From contig NZ_CP047946.1 of assembly GCF_014279655.1 (NCBI RefSeq), positions 1,798,001 through 1,862,000 on the forward strand: a DNA stretch of 64,000 bases, read 5' to 3'. The notes under the pieces were generated by a model, which saw nothing but the letters and a program-made list of their open reading frames with translations, was not told where the DNA came from and made no database searches. Below are positions 7,292 through 15,184 of this stretch, one piece after another (the first letter of the stretch is position 1; each line of letters starts with the position of its first letter). Origin of the DNA: Synechococcus sp. ROS8604 (GTDB taxonomy: Bacteria > Cyanobacteriota > Cyanobacteriia > PCC-6307 > Cyanobiaceae). The position numbers were made by a program, and so were the translations under genes.

Positions 7292-8356
7292 GTGATCCGT
7301 ACTCTTCTCTTAACAGGAATCGTCCTGATTTCGCTTCCCATTCAGGGATTCGCCAAAGAGTTGCGGGTGGGAGTTAGCGGATCCCCTCCCTTTGTGATGG
7401 AACAGGATGGTGTGCTGAGTGGAATCAGTATTGAAATCTGGAAAGACGTCGCCAAGCGTCTCGATCACCAGTACAAATTTGTTGTTCAGCCGAACACGAA
7501 TGCAAATGTGCAGGCTGTCGCAGAGGGCAGCATTGATCTAGCCATTGGCCCCATCAGCATTACTCCAAAGCGATTAGCCAATCCAAAGATCGATTTCACC
7601 CAACCCTATTTCCATGGCTACGAAGGATTACTCATCCCCCAAAAGGCGCCAGGACTGATTGCACGCCTACGACCTTTTATTGGCTGGGCAGCATTGTCAT
7701 CGGTTGGCATCTTGGTTTCTCTTCTATTCATTTTTGGAAATCTCATATGGGTGGCTGAGCGACGTAAAAACACGGAACAGTTTCCTCGTGAATACCTGCA
7801 TGGCGTTGGGAACGGAATGTGGTTTGGGCTCGTCACGCTTACCACGGTCGGATACGGCGATCGGGCACCACTTTCAAAAAGTGGGCGCACAATTGCCGGT
7901 GTTTGGATGGTAATGTCTCTGGTAGCAGTTTCATCAATCACCGCAGGTCTTGCATCAGCATTTACATTGTCACTAGCGGAACTGGCACCTGCATCCATTC
8001 GAAACAAAGGTGATTTAAGGGGAAAACGAATAGCCATCGTAGAAGGAACAACAAGCTTAAAATGGGGGAGATTGTATGAAATCAATCCATTCCCAACCAA
8101 AAACCTAGACGAAGCAATCGAAACCTTAAAGGAGAGAAAGGTGGAAGGAATTATCTTCGACGAAGCCCCCCTACGACACTATCTCAAAGAAAACAAAGAG
8201 AGCCATTTGAAATTAGCCAACTTTCCACTAGCCGTCCAAACCTACGGATTCGTCCTACCAACGGGAAGCCCATTAAGGAATCCATTAAATATTGAGCTGC
8301 TAGGAATGGAGCGGAGTGGAGAAACAGAACAAATTGAAAACAGATTATTGGACTAG
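7292..8356 (+). CDS. GluR0-type ligand-gated potassium channel
   Basis: A 354-residue prokaryotic ionotropic glutamate receptor homologue. A signal peptide (residues about 1-21) is followed by the first half of a periplasmic amino-acid-binding domain (ELRVGVSGSPPFV onward). A pore module then comes at about residues 128-230 with TM1, the potassium selectivity filter TTVGYGD (185-190) and TM2, followed by the second half of the binding domain. This split layout, binding lobe - pore - binding lobe, is that of GluR0 from Synechocystis. It should open a K+ pore on binding an amino acid outside the cell. The start is GTG after GAGGA. Confidence 0.92.
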   Translation: MIRTLLLTGIVLISLPIQGFAKELRVGVSGSPPFVMEQDGVLSGISIEIWKDVAKRLDHQYKFVVQPNTNANVQAVAEGSIDLAIGPISITPKRLANPKIDFTQPYFHGYEGLLIPQKAPGLIARLRPFIGWAALSSVGILVSLLFIFGNLIWVAERRKNTEQFPREYLHGVGNGMWFGLVTLTTVGYGDRAPLSKSGRTIAGVWMVMSLVAVSSITAGLASAFTLSLAELAPASIRNKGDLRGKRIAIVEGTTSLKWGRLYEINPFPTKNLDEAIETLKERKVEGIIFDEAPLRHYLKENKESHLKLANFPLAVQTYGFVLPTGSPLRNPLNIELLGMERSGETEQIENRLLD

Positions 8357-8364
8357 GAATTCTC

Positions 8365-8646
8365 TTATTGAATAACCGTGTGCCGTCTTAAACCATCTTC
8401 GATCAAAAATGTTGCCAAGCTGCTGCAGCTCCTCCCCTCCTTGAGAGCCTGCTGCTTGAGCCGATTCATAATGCCAGCCGGAAGCGTCACGTTAAGCCGC
8501 TCGGACGTGGCCGCCTCGGCCACTTGACCTGCGCTGATTGCAGAATCCCCAGGAAGGAGCTGATCCTGCAACTCATGCAGAAGACTTTCGAGGAATGACA
8601 CAATTACGTTACGCAGACGATACCAAAGCGTACCGTAATAAGGCAT
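8365..8646 (-). CDS. Ribbon-helix-helix type DNA-binding protein
   Basis: A 93-residue protein whose C-terminal half (ERLNVTLPAGIMNRLKQQA onward) has the beta strand then two helices of a CopG/Arc ribbon-helix-helix domain. The N-terminal half is a predicted helix. The chosen ATG follows GGAG; a GTG 45 bases downstream is possible. No toxin gene is adjacent, so this is more likely a stand-alone regulator than an antitoxin. It converges with the channel gene. Confidence 0.75.
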   Translation of the reverse strand: MPYYGTLWYRLRNVIVSFLESLLHELQDQLLPGDSAISAGQVAEAATSERLNVTLPAGIMNRLKQQALKEGRSCSSLATFLIEDGLRRHTVIQ

Positions 8647-8695
8647 CTGGCTCCGGCTAGTCTCTTTGTTATCAAAGGGAAGAGCAACTCGACGA

Positions 8696-9292
8696 ATGGA
8701 TACGCTGACGCTTCATCTTGAGCCAGGCCAAGACCTGCTGCTATCGCTCTCGGCGATAGCCCAAGAGAAACGAATCAGCGGATATTTACTCGGTGTTGTT
8801 GGAAATTTATCAAAAGCATCTTTTCAGTGTCCAGGACGCGACAAACCAACCGTTCTAGAAGGTGAACTAGAGATCATCACCTTAAATGGCACCTTTGATG
8901 CCGATGGGGTTCATCTCCACCTAAGCCTTTCCGATGGAGCGTGTCAGGTTTGGGGCGGGCATCTCGAACAGGACTCGCTGATCATGAAAGGCGCCGATCT
9001 ACTTCTAGGCATTCTCAAACAGGGTCAAGAAGCGCAAAGGGCCCACAAAACACGCTTAGAGATCGCCGTCCTTCCTGGATGTCCATGGTGCGACAGTGCC
9101 CTACGTCTATTAGAGGCTTACAACATTCCACACCGAGTCATCACTGTTGACAACGACCTCACCTTTCAACAATGCAAACAACGCAGTGGGATGAATACGT
9201 TCCCACAAATTTTTATTGACGGAACAACAATTGGTGGCTTCGACAGTCTTGAACAGCTACAGCGATCAGGCGAATTGATCGCACTCAAATAA
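8696..9292 (+). CDS. DUF296 (PPC-type) domain fused to glutaredoxin
   Basis: A 198-residue two-domain protein. Residues 1-110 match the DUF296/PPC fold, with the hallmark GVHLHLSLSDGACQVWGGHL at about 71-90. Residues 120-198 are a glutaredoxin with active site CPWC (129-132), the cis-proline TFP (168-170) and the GG loop (180-181), which are the glutathione-binding features. Stand-alone versions of both domains are common; this fusion is less so. It probably couples a small-molecule or protein-binding domain to thiol exchange. The start chosen removes ten weakly supported upstream residues. Confidence 0.88.
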   Translation: MDTLTLHLEPGQDLLLSLSAIAQEKRISGYLLGVVGNLSKASFQCPGRDKPTVLEGELEIITLNGTFDADGVHLHLSLSDGACQVWGGHLEQDSLIMKGADLLLGILKQGQEAQRAHKTRLEIAVLPGCPWCDSALRLLEAYNIPHRVITVDNDLTFQQCKQRSGMNTFPQIFIDGTTIGGFDSLEQLQRSGELIALK

Positions 9293-9406
9293 GAAAAACG
9301 ATCTTCAAAGTTAAGGCTTTAAACAACACTTAGACAAGAAACATTCCCTGATTGACCCGAAAAAACAAAATTCTTTTACAGTGGATGGTTGTTTCAAGGT
9401 GAACAA

Positions 9407-9703
9407 TTACTTTTCTCTAAACTGCTGTTTCTCGTGAAGCAACTCAGTTTCTAGTTGTTGAATCAACTTCGTAACAAGCGCCTGAAACTCAGGCTGGCAA
9501 CCGCGGAACGCAGCTTTATGGCGAATCGGCTCGTTTCGCGTTCTGAGATCCGTCAGCATCAGCTGCAAGGCATCAATTTTTGCTGTGAAATTCATAGCCG
9601 AGTGTGTCTCACAAAAAGAGACTATGACACCATTGGGATCTTGAGAAGCATTTGTAACCGAAGCAGTGGTACTGAGAGAGCCAAGGCAGACCACCAAAGG
9701 CAA
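9407..9703 (-). CDS. Small possibly secreted protein
   Basis: Up to 98 residues, with a short hydrophobic N terminus (MPLVVCLGSLSTTASVTNA) and a helical C terminus rich in Gln, Glu and Lys. The start is TTG or a GTG just after it; a stop lies three codons upstream, so no longer form exists. There is no clear ribosome site. Family unknown. Confidence 0.45.
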   Translation of the reverse strand: MPLVVCLGSLSTTASVTNASQDPNGVIVSFCETHSAMNFTAKIDALQLMLTDLRTRNEPIRHKAAFRGCQPEFQALVTKLIQQLETELLHEKQQFREK

Positions 9704-9909
9704 AAAAGCTATTCAAGCGTGGACTAAAAATGCATTTATCACAGACAACATGAACGCAGCAAGGGTTTAACCACAAAAAGCCTGAGTAAAACAGACGAGA
9801 TTAATCACTGCACCCCATTCCTGATGGGAGAAGGCGCGATTAAAACGAGTATAATTTTGATGCAAAGGATGTACCCTGCAGGGCTAATAACCCCAGGAGA
9901 AAACAGTCA

Positions 9910-10128
9910 ATGTCCAATCGATCCTGCCCGCGCTGTGGATCAAACTCTCTCCGGGCCGATCGCTCCCTTGGTGGACGCATCGTTTGCACAAATTGTGGTG
10001 CGCCAGTTGGTCAAGGACAAACCTACAGAGCCAATCAACAATCATTCCGCACAAATAATCGGCCCTGGATTTGGTGGGCCATCGGACTCGGAACCCTGCT
10101 CATTATTATCATGATTCAGTCCGGTTAA
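9910..10128 (+). CDS. Zinc-ribbon protein with C-terminal membrane helix
   Basis: A 72-residue tail-anchored protein. Two CxxC pairs (CPRC near residue 6 and CTNC near residue 26) make a zinc ribbon of the TFIIB-like type, and the last 20 residues (WIWWAIGLGTLLIIIMIQSG) form a membrane segment. The ATG follows AGGAG at good spacing. The target of the zinc ribbon is unknown. Confidence 0.82.
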   Translation: MSNRSCPRCGSNSLRADRSLGGRIVCTNCGAPVGQGQTYRANQQSFRTNNRPWIWWAIGLGTLLIIIMIQSG

Positions 10129-10181
10129 TATTACCTAACAAGAATCCGCCAGGAAGCCAAATAAACATCAACAAATTAAAT

Positions 10182-10694
10182 TCACAAGGTAGTAAAATAT
10201 CTCCAAGGAATACCAAATGTCGCTAGTGCATGACCATTGTCACCAGTCTCAGCAGGAAAGACCGCTGCAATGGCCAACTCATCATCTTCAAAGCAAGTGC
10301 GTGATTTAACAACAAAACCAGCGAAATCATCTGCTCCCCACATCAATGTGCCAGCTTTTTTCTCTTCTTGATATTCATCAAAAACTTCAGCAAACTCTTT
10401 TCCATGCTGACCGTTTAGCATTTCATCGATAGCAGCATCAGAGCCACGATCCGGGTAAATATCAAATAGCTTACGAATTAAGGGATGGTCAATCTTGGTT
10501 GAGACGCGCAATACATTTCCCAAACTCCCAACCGACGATTGCATCAACACAGGTGGTTCTTGTCGCGCATCAATGACAGCCACTGGAAGGTTGAAATCCC
10601 ATACCAGGCGCTTTCTCACGTCAGCGGCAACGACAGCCAAAGGCCCAGACAACTGCTCCACCAATCGCTTGACACGGTCTTCTGAAATAGTCAT
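10182..10694 (-). CDS. Conserved-looking soluble protein, unknown
   Basis: A 170-residue protein with mixed alpha/beta composition and no signal peptide or membrane segment. I see no catalytic motif. Residues about 35-75 form beta-rich segments and residues 85-115 a charged helix (EMLNGQHGKEFAEVFDEYQEEKK). It stands alone between small genes. Confidence 0.78.
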   Translation of the reverse strand: MTISEDRVKRLVEQLSGPLAVVAADVRKRLVWDFNLPVAVIDARQEPPVLMQSSVGSLGNVLRVSTKIDHPLIRKLFDIYPDRGSDAAIDEMLNGQHGKEFAEVFDEYQEEKKAGTLMWGADDFAGFVVKSRTCFEDDELAIAAVFPAETGDNGHALATFGIPWRYFTTL

Positions 10695-10903
10695 GCATAC
10701 AAAATAACGGTTAGAAACGAAAGCCGTAATGGCTCCATCATGGTGTCAACAACAAAGTGCTGGATACCAATGGGTCATACGGTCGCTCCACCACCATTCA
10801 AATAACAATCATGGACTATCAAAAGCAATCATATCAACAATTTCATCTAAAGAAGATTTTGCAGAGAACTACAGAACCAAGCCTGAGATCCATAGGCCAG
10901 AAG

Positions 10904-11020
10904 TCAAACGAGTCCATCCGCATACATCCACATCGCAGTCATCACTCCCACTGCAATAGTAATCATCAGCACACTCATGCTGATGGTGTTAAAGCGAATC
11001 CGCCTTTGAATTTCGGCCAT
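10904..11020 (-). CDS. Single-pass membrane microprotein
   Basis: A 38-residue ORF beginning MAEIQRRIRFNTISMSVLMI with one membrane segment. AAGGAT lies 9 bases upstream of the ATG. It is divergent from the next small gene with about 20 bp between. Family unknown. Confidence 0.55.
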   Translation of the reverse strand: MAEIQRRIRFNTISMSVLMITIAVGVMTAMWMYADGLV

Positions 11021-11042
11021 AACTTTTATCCTTAGAGCTGCC

Positions 11043-11225
11043 ATGACAATACGACAAATAAAAGATCGTGACGAATTCTTATTATTCCTTCGTGAAAGAT
11101 ATCTCAATTCCGCATCTCAATCCAAGAAATCCAGTAAGGCCAATGGATCTCAAGGAGTGCATGCAAGGCCGGATCAGGCGAAAACGAGAAAAATCAAGAT
11201 CGCTCAAAGCCATGAGCTGACATAA
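11043..11225 (+). CDS. Small basic protein
   Basis: A 60-residue ORF beginning MTIRQIKDRDEFLLFLRERY, a charged helix, followed by a Lys/Ser-rich tail. No family is recognised. The helical N terminus is more protein-like than the ORFs on the opposite strand. Confidence 0.4.
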   Translation: MTIRQIKDRDEFLLFLRERYLNSASQSKKSSKANGSQGVHARPDQAKTRKIKIAQSHELT

Positions 11226-11293
11226 AGACTGTTGCCTGAAGACAGGAGCATGCAGGCATCGTGTTCGACGCAAACAAAGATCTAAAAAAAGTC

Positions 11294-11329
11294 CAATATT
11301 TCTGAATACATGTCTATTCAGAAATATTG
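11294..11329. repeat. 15-bp perfect inverted repeat
   Basis: CAATATTTCTGAATA, a 6-base spacer (CATGTC), then its exact reverse complement. There is no flanking T run, so it does not look like a terminator. The core AATATTTCTGAATA recurs once elsewhere in this window. Confidence 0.8.
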
Positions 11330-11470
11330 AATGAATCAACAAAAGCTCAAAAGCGTTCTAACGAATGCTCGCAGCTTGCAATCAACAACATCTCCATGAA
11401 AAGCCAAAGAAGCCAAGGTCAATACAATATAATCAAGAGTCTGTAGAATTTGCCGAGTAAGGACAATGAA

Positions 11471-11848
11471 ATGCAAATTTTCATCCCTAAAAGGCAAGCC
11501 TTTATTAATTTTCTATTGGTAGCAATCTCAATCCCAAACCCAGTCTCTGCAGACAACAAAAAAAATGAAGAATGGGTTGATATTGGAATATCAGAAGAAC
11601 GCGAAAAGATCTCTATCAAAAAAACAAGAGAATTAGGGGATAACGAGTTTTCCTATCAAAATTCAGACAACAACATCATTCTTGTAAAATGCAAAGACGA
11701 CAAAATCTTGATGAGATATTGGTACATCACCCAAATCGACACCTACAACAAAGAAGAGGTTACGAGCAAGATGCGATGGCATAGGGCAACTCCCCAATCA
11801 CAAGCACAACAAGAAAGCGAATTTATATGCAACAATCATAACAATTAA
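11471..11848 (+). CDS. Secreted AT-rich protein, unknown
   Basis: A 125-residue protein with a signal peptide (MQIFIPKRQAFINFLLVAI, cleavage near VSAD) and a hydrophilic mature part rich in Lys, Glu and Asn. The ATG follows AAGGA by 7 bases. Codon use is clearly more AT-rich than its neighbours, which suggests an accessory gene. Two cysteines (KCKDD and FICNN) could pair. Confidence 0.68.
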   Translation: MQIFIPKRQAFINFLLVAISIPNPVSADNKKNEEWVDIGISEEREKISIKKTRELGDNEFSYQNSDNNIILVKCKDDKILMRYWYITQIDTYNKEEVTSKMRWHRATPQSQAQQESEFICNNHNN

Positions 11849-12192
11849 AGAGATTGATCTGAATCAAGACATGATCTCAAAATCAAAAGTAAAGATCAAG
11901 ACACACCAACACAAATCCCGCGAATCAACCTCGGTAAAAATAGATTCCTTAGCCTTTAGAGCTACATCGGCAGACAAAAGCAAATTAAGAATAGAATGCA
12001 TAAGTACATGGAACGTCAAAAGAGGCATTCATCGCAGACAAGCGCATCTTCCGGCTCTCGAAAGTCTCCAAAGCATTGGAAATCATCTAAAGCACGACGT
12101 TATGCACTCGCCGTGAAAGAGCTTCATTTTTGTTTTGTAAAGTCAAGACCAAAATCGAACAGACTGACTATGGACCCTTGATCAACTGAGCC
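11849..12192. other. Stretch with only doubtful small ORFs
   Basis: Two overlapping plus-strand ORFs of 81 and 61 codons exist here. Both are very basic with no hydrophobic core, signal or family motif. I cannot support either. Confidence 0.4.
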
Positions 12193-12678
12193 ATGATTCG
12201 AACTGTGCACTCTGCACTTTTCGCCTTCGCACTGGTGGCCTGCTTCGTCATCTATCCGTCCACTGCCATCGCTTGTGTTGAAGGATTGGCTTGGGGAATG
12301 CCCCAATCAGAGATCAACGACCACCTCCACGGTGCCATCAAACAGGAAGACCTCAACTCTCAACGCTTGATCGCTCGTAACGTCCATCTCGATCAATTAC
12401 CTGTTCCACAGCTCACGTTAGACATGAACGAGCAAGGTGGACTGGAGTCACTGGCTTACGAATTCAGCATGGATGACATGACAGAAGTCCTTGCTGGTTT
12501 AAGTGCTCGGCACGGCAAGCCAATCAGCACATCAATCAAAGAAGACAGCTATGAGGATCAGCTCTGGGTCTGGAACACAGGTGAGGACCTGATCACAGCC
12601 GTAAAACGAACGAACGGACATGTGCAGAAATTTCTGATTGCCTACCGACCAAGCCGACTCAACCCCGAAATGCTCTAA
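12193..12678 (+). CDS. Secreted protein, unknown
   Basis: A 161-residue protein with a signal peptide (about residues 1-27, ending STAIAC). The mature domain begins VEGLAWGMPQSEINDHL, a G-x-x-W-G-M-x-x-x-E pattern seen at the start of small periplasmic domains that measure or bind, but I cannot name the family. The stop is followed by a short spacer and another small gene on the same strand. Confidence 0.82.
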   Translation: MIRTVHSALFAFALVACFVIYPSTAIACVEGLAWGMPQSEINDHLHGAIKQEDLNSQRLIARNVHLDQLPVPQLTLDMNEQGGLESLAYEFSMDDMTEVLAGLSARHGKPISTSIKEDSYEDQLWVWNTGEDLITAVKRTNGHVQKFLIAYRPSRLNPEML

Positions 12679-12737
12679 GCATTTCATCCCCTGAAAAGCT
12701 TGCTATCACTGCAAAGAGAACCCAATACCATCAGCAG

Positions 12738-12932
12738 ATGAGCGATTTTTTTTACTCTCTAGCAAGCTGGAGATGGCCGATCGCACTCGTTCTTTCCTTC
12801 TTTTTTGTGAGTCGTGCCCTCATTGTGATTGCAAGAATGGGGATCCGAGTTGAAATTTTCACGCGTCTCCCCATTCTTGTAGGGACAGGAAGGGAACCGA
12901 TCAAAGCGGAGGTTGGCAAAGTGCGGATCTAA
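12738..12932 (+). CDS. Small membrane protein
   Basis: A 64-residue protein with a single membrane segment (WPIALVLSFFFVSRALIVIA) followed by a short hydrophilic tail. It lies 59 bp after the secreted protein gene. Family unknown. Confidence 0.65.
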   Translation: MSDFFYSLASWRWPIALVLSFFFVSRALIVIARMGIRVEIFTRLPILVGTGREPIKAEVGKVRI

Positions 12933-12959
12933 GAGACACGCACCCAACACCGATTGAAT

Positions 12960-13223
12960 TCAGATTCTCTCGATCTCTCGATTGATCTCCTCTTCACTGA
13001 ACGCGTGACGATGAGGATGGGTGATTTTCCATCCTTGAATCAAAAGAGCGCCCCCCCAACCGATTAGTGGATAGATCGGCCAAAAAAAGCCAAACCCAGA
13101 GAAAGCCCACACCACAATCAAGAGACCATTCACCCAGAAGTAATTGATCACTTGATGGCGATAGGCCCTCTTGCGGCTAAGACGGCTGATGGCTAAGCGG
13201 CGAATATCATCTGCATAATTCAT
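12960..13223 (-). CDS. 2TM-domain protein
   Basis: An 87-residue protein with a basic N terminus, two membrane segments separated by a short turn (VINYFWVNGLLIVVWAF and FFWPIYPLIGWGGALLIQG) and a charged tail. This matches the 2TM domain family (F-x-x-H-x-x-x-Y-x-x-V-N), which occurs alone or fused to kinases. Its role is unknown. Confidence 0.8.
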   Translation of the reverse strand: MNYADDIRRLAISRLSRKRAYRHQVINYFWVNGLLIVVWAFSGFGFFWPIYPLIGWGGALLIQGWKITHPHRHAFSEEEINREIERI

Positions 13224-13262
13224 AAGTGTTAGGAGATCAGATCATAAAAATGCTAGCAATCA

Positions 13263-14201
13263 TCAAAAACTAAAGCTAACACCCGTACCAATATGATGCT
13301 GCCAACCTATGCCCCATCCCCCTCCTTTGCGTTCATCGGTGCTATAGATAGGCTCCCAATGAGCAAATAAAACGACTTGGTCGTTAATCGGGTATTCAAG
13401 AGCAATTTCACCACCCCAGTCAGTTCGTTGAGATAGTCCTGAGTAGTTTCCTGGTGTATAAAAACGTGGTCCTCCCGTAAGAGTAACATTTAACAAATCA
13501 ACGTTGAAACCGAAACCAAGCCACGTATCAGTGTAATTCCCTAAATAAGTTCCGTCACTTTCCCATCCACTCCGATTTTCAGCTGAAACAAAGATGCCGT
13601 CTGCAATTGACTCAAGCCCATCACCAAGTGCAAAATTCAGATCACCGTCTCCGAATGCATAGGCGAGTTTAGCTCCGACTTCATGTTTAAGGCCCTTTGT
13701 GTCTTCGGCGATGCTAGAAGTTACATAGTAGGGCTTCCAATCAACTGAAACAGAGAAACGATCATTGGGCTGATATCTAGCTGCTAAATAAGCTTTTGCA
13801 TCAACTCTTCGAAAGGGTGCCCCAGATTCTTCCTCTTCTTCCTCTTCACCTTCTTCCTCGATTTCAACTCTGCCATAAAAGTGCTCCGCTTCACCGTAGA
13901 CAGCAGCTGGACCGATCAATGCTTCAATTGCAAAAGCACCATCGTTTTCGAGCCCCCACTCAAAAACACCTCCAAACTGGAGATCAATGGCGTAATGCCT
14001 TGGTTGACCTTCGAGATTATCTTCTAATCCTGCATGACCTTCTATGGTCAGGACTGGCGAAGCTTTAAATTCTCCAGCTTCTAATGATTCGCCCCCTGCA
14101 GCGCCATGAGCTCTTACTGATGTAAAAGATGAAGTTGAAATTACAAGAAAAGCTGCTGAAGCGCCAGCACGAATGAGTTGTCGACTGAATGATGAAAACA
14201 T
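13263..14201 (-). CDS. Outer-membrane barrel with acidic loop, zinc cluster
   Basis: A 312-residue protein with a signal peptide and repeated amphipathic beta strands ending in a C-terminal phenylalanine (GTGVSFSF), as expected for an outer-membrane beta barrel. A run of about 12 Glu in a 14-residue stretch (residues 113-126) forms an acidic loop that could bind cations. The mature N terminus has His-containing segments (RAHGAAGG). It starts 39 bp after the znuA stop with no promoter seen between, so it is probably co-transcribed with znuA and under the same zinc control. I infer a role in zinc passage through the outer membrane. Confidence 0.8.
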   Translation of the reverse strand: MFSSFSRQLIRAGASAAFLVISTSSFTSVRAHGAAGGESLEAGEFKASPVLTIEGHAGLEDNLEGQPRHYAIDLQFGGVFEWGLENDGAFAIEALIGPAAVYGEAEHFYGRVEIEEEGEEEEEEESGAPFRRVDAKAYLAARYQPNDRFSVSVDWKPYYVTSSIAEDTKGLKHEVGAKLAYAFGDGDLNFALGDGLESIADGIFVSAENRSGWESDGTYLGNYTDTWLGFGFNVDLLNVTLTGGPRFYTPGNYSGLSQRTDWGGEIALEYPINDQVVLFAHWEPIYSTDERKGGGWGIGWQHHIGTGVSFSF

Positions 14202-14239
14202 GAAATTAGTGAAATAGAATGAAGTGGAATTAAAGCTAA

Positions 14240-15157
14240 TTATTTAATAGAATTCCATTGATTTTGAAGCTTGCTAGCAGCGGCTTCATTACAACTACCT
14301 CCTTGAGCATTTACAAAAATGCAAATATTGCTCGTTGCCGTTTGAACCAAACTTTTCCCTGGTGCTTGACCATCACCAAAAAGCACTTGCTTGGCAATCG
14401 GAACTCCGCTACTACGACTAATCCGTCGCATTGTTTTAGAGGGAGGAAGTGACTCGGGGAAGATGGCCTTACTGCCAGAGGCTTTGATCGACTTGCTGAT
14501 CGCAGACAAGCTCGAAGGACGCAATGTTCCACCCGTGGTGTAATCATCCAAAACGGGAAGTTCACGAAAGCCATAACGCTTCGCCAAGAAGTCATAAGTG
14601 CGGTGACCGGTCACAACCACACGCTGCTTTTCAGGAACAGTTGCTATTTGTTGACCAATCCAACCTCCAAGAGAGACAAGAACGCGATCAGCTTGTGCCC
14701 GGCGTTGATCAATTTGAGCATCACCATTGGCATCAAACAGAGGCTTCAGGCTCGATGCAACGGTGTTGGCCATTGCAATCACATTGGCTGGATCGTGCCA
14801 GATATGAGGATCATTCTTCGGGTTGTTAGGGACAGCAATATTTCCAACTTTTACGACGGTGCCAGGGGTTCTGATCTTGTTGAGCGCTGGCGTGAGGTCA
14901 TATCCATTCAGCAACACAAGTTGGGCTTTCGCGAGATTGCCTCGATCAGCTGGGCGCAAGGCCATGGAGTGCGGATCTGTACCCGGCTTGATCAAGCAGA
15001 TCACTTTTGCTTGATTTCCCACCAAAGTGCGCGTGAGATCACAAAGAATCCCATCGGCAGCAACCACGGTGGGAGTTGCCGTATTAGCTGCCGCCAGCAA
15101 GACACTGGCAAACGGTAAAGAAGCGGGCAGGGGCACTTGAGAAAAGAGAATGTCCAA
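14240..15157 (-). CDS. znuA: Zinc ABC transporter, substrate-binding protein
   Basis: A 305-residue cluster A-I metal-binding protein. Expected metal ligands are visible: His63 (DPHSM), His118 (DPHIWHDP) and the His of VVTGHRTYDFL, with a C-terminal acidic site near FPESLPPS. The long His-rich loop of some ZnuA proteins is missing. The N terminus is a signal peptide. The start is uncertain: TTG as given, or a GTG 21 bases downstream beginning MPLPASLPFASV; no ATG is in frame. A Zur-like palindrome sits immediately upstream. The permease and ATPase genes lie just upstream on the same strand, which supports zinc rather than manganese. Confidence 0.9.
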   Translation of the reverse strand: MDILFSQVPLPASLPFASVLLAAANTATPTVVAADGILCDLTRTLVGNQAKVICLIKPGTDPHSMALRPADRGNLAKAQLVLLNGYDLTPALNKIRTPGTVVKVGNIAVPNNPKNDPHIWHDPANVIAMANTVASSLKPLFDANGDAQIDQRRAQADRVLVSLGGWIGQQIATVPEKQRVVVTGHRTYDFLAKRYGFRELPVLDDYTTGGTLRPSSLSAISKSIKASGSKAIFPESLPPSKTMRRISRSSGVPIAKQVLFGDGQAPGKSLVQTATSNICIFVNAQGGSCNEAAASKLQNQWNSIK

Positions 15158-15160
15158 AAA

Positions 15161-15175
15161 TGATAATCATTCTCA
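15161..15175 (-). promoter_or_regulatory. Zur-like operator before znuA
   Basis: TGATAATCATTCTCA differs at one base from the palindrome TGATAATnATTATCA described for cyanobacterial Zur sites. It lies in the 27-bp gap between znuB and znuA. Binding of zinc-loaded Zur here would repress znuA and the barrel gene. It is so close to the TTG that it favours the later GTG start. Confidence 0.65.
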
Positions 15176-15184
15176 AAAGTTTGT

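Noticed and set aside
8365-8646. Antitoxin of a toxin-antitoxin pair.
   Set aside because: The ribbon-helix-helix domain fits, but no toxin gene adjoins it on either side.
10729-11035. Two plus-strand ORFs of 76 and 92 codons, rich in His and Ser.
   Set aside because: They overlap a better-supported membrane microprotein on the other strand, and the His content comes from simple CAT/CAC runs.
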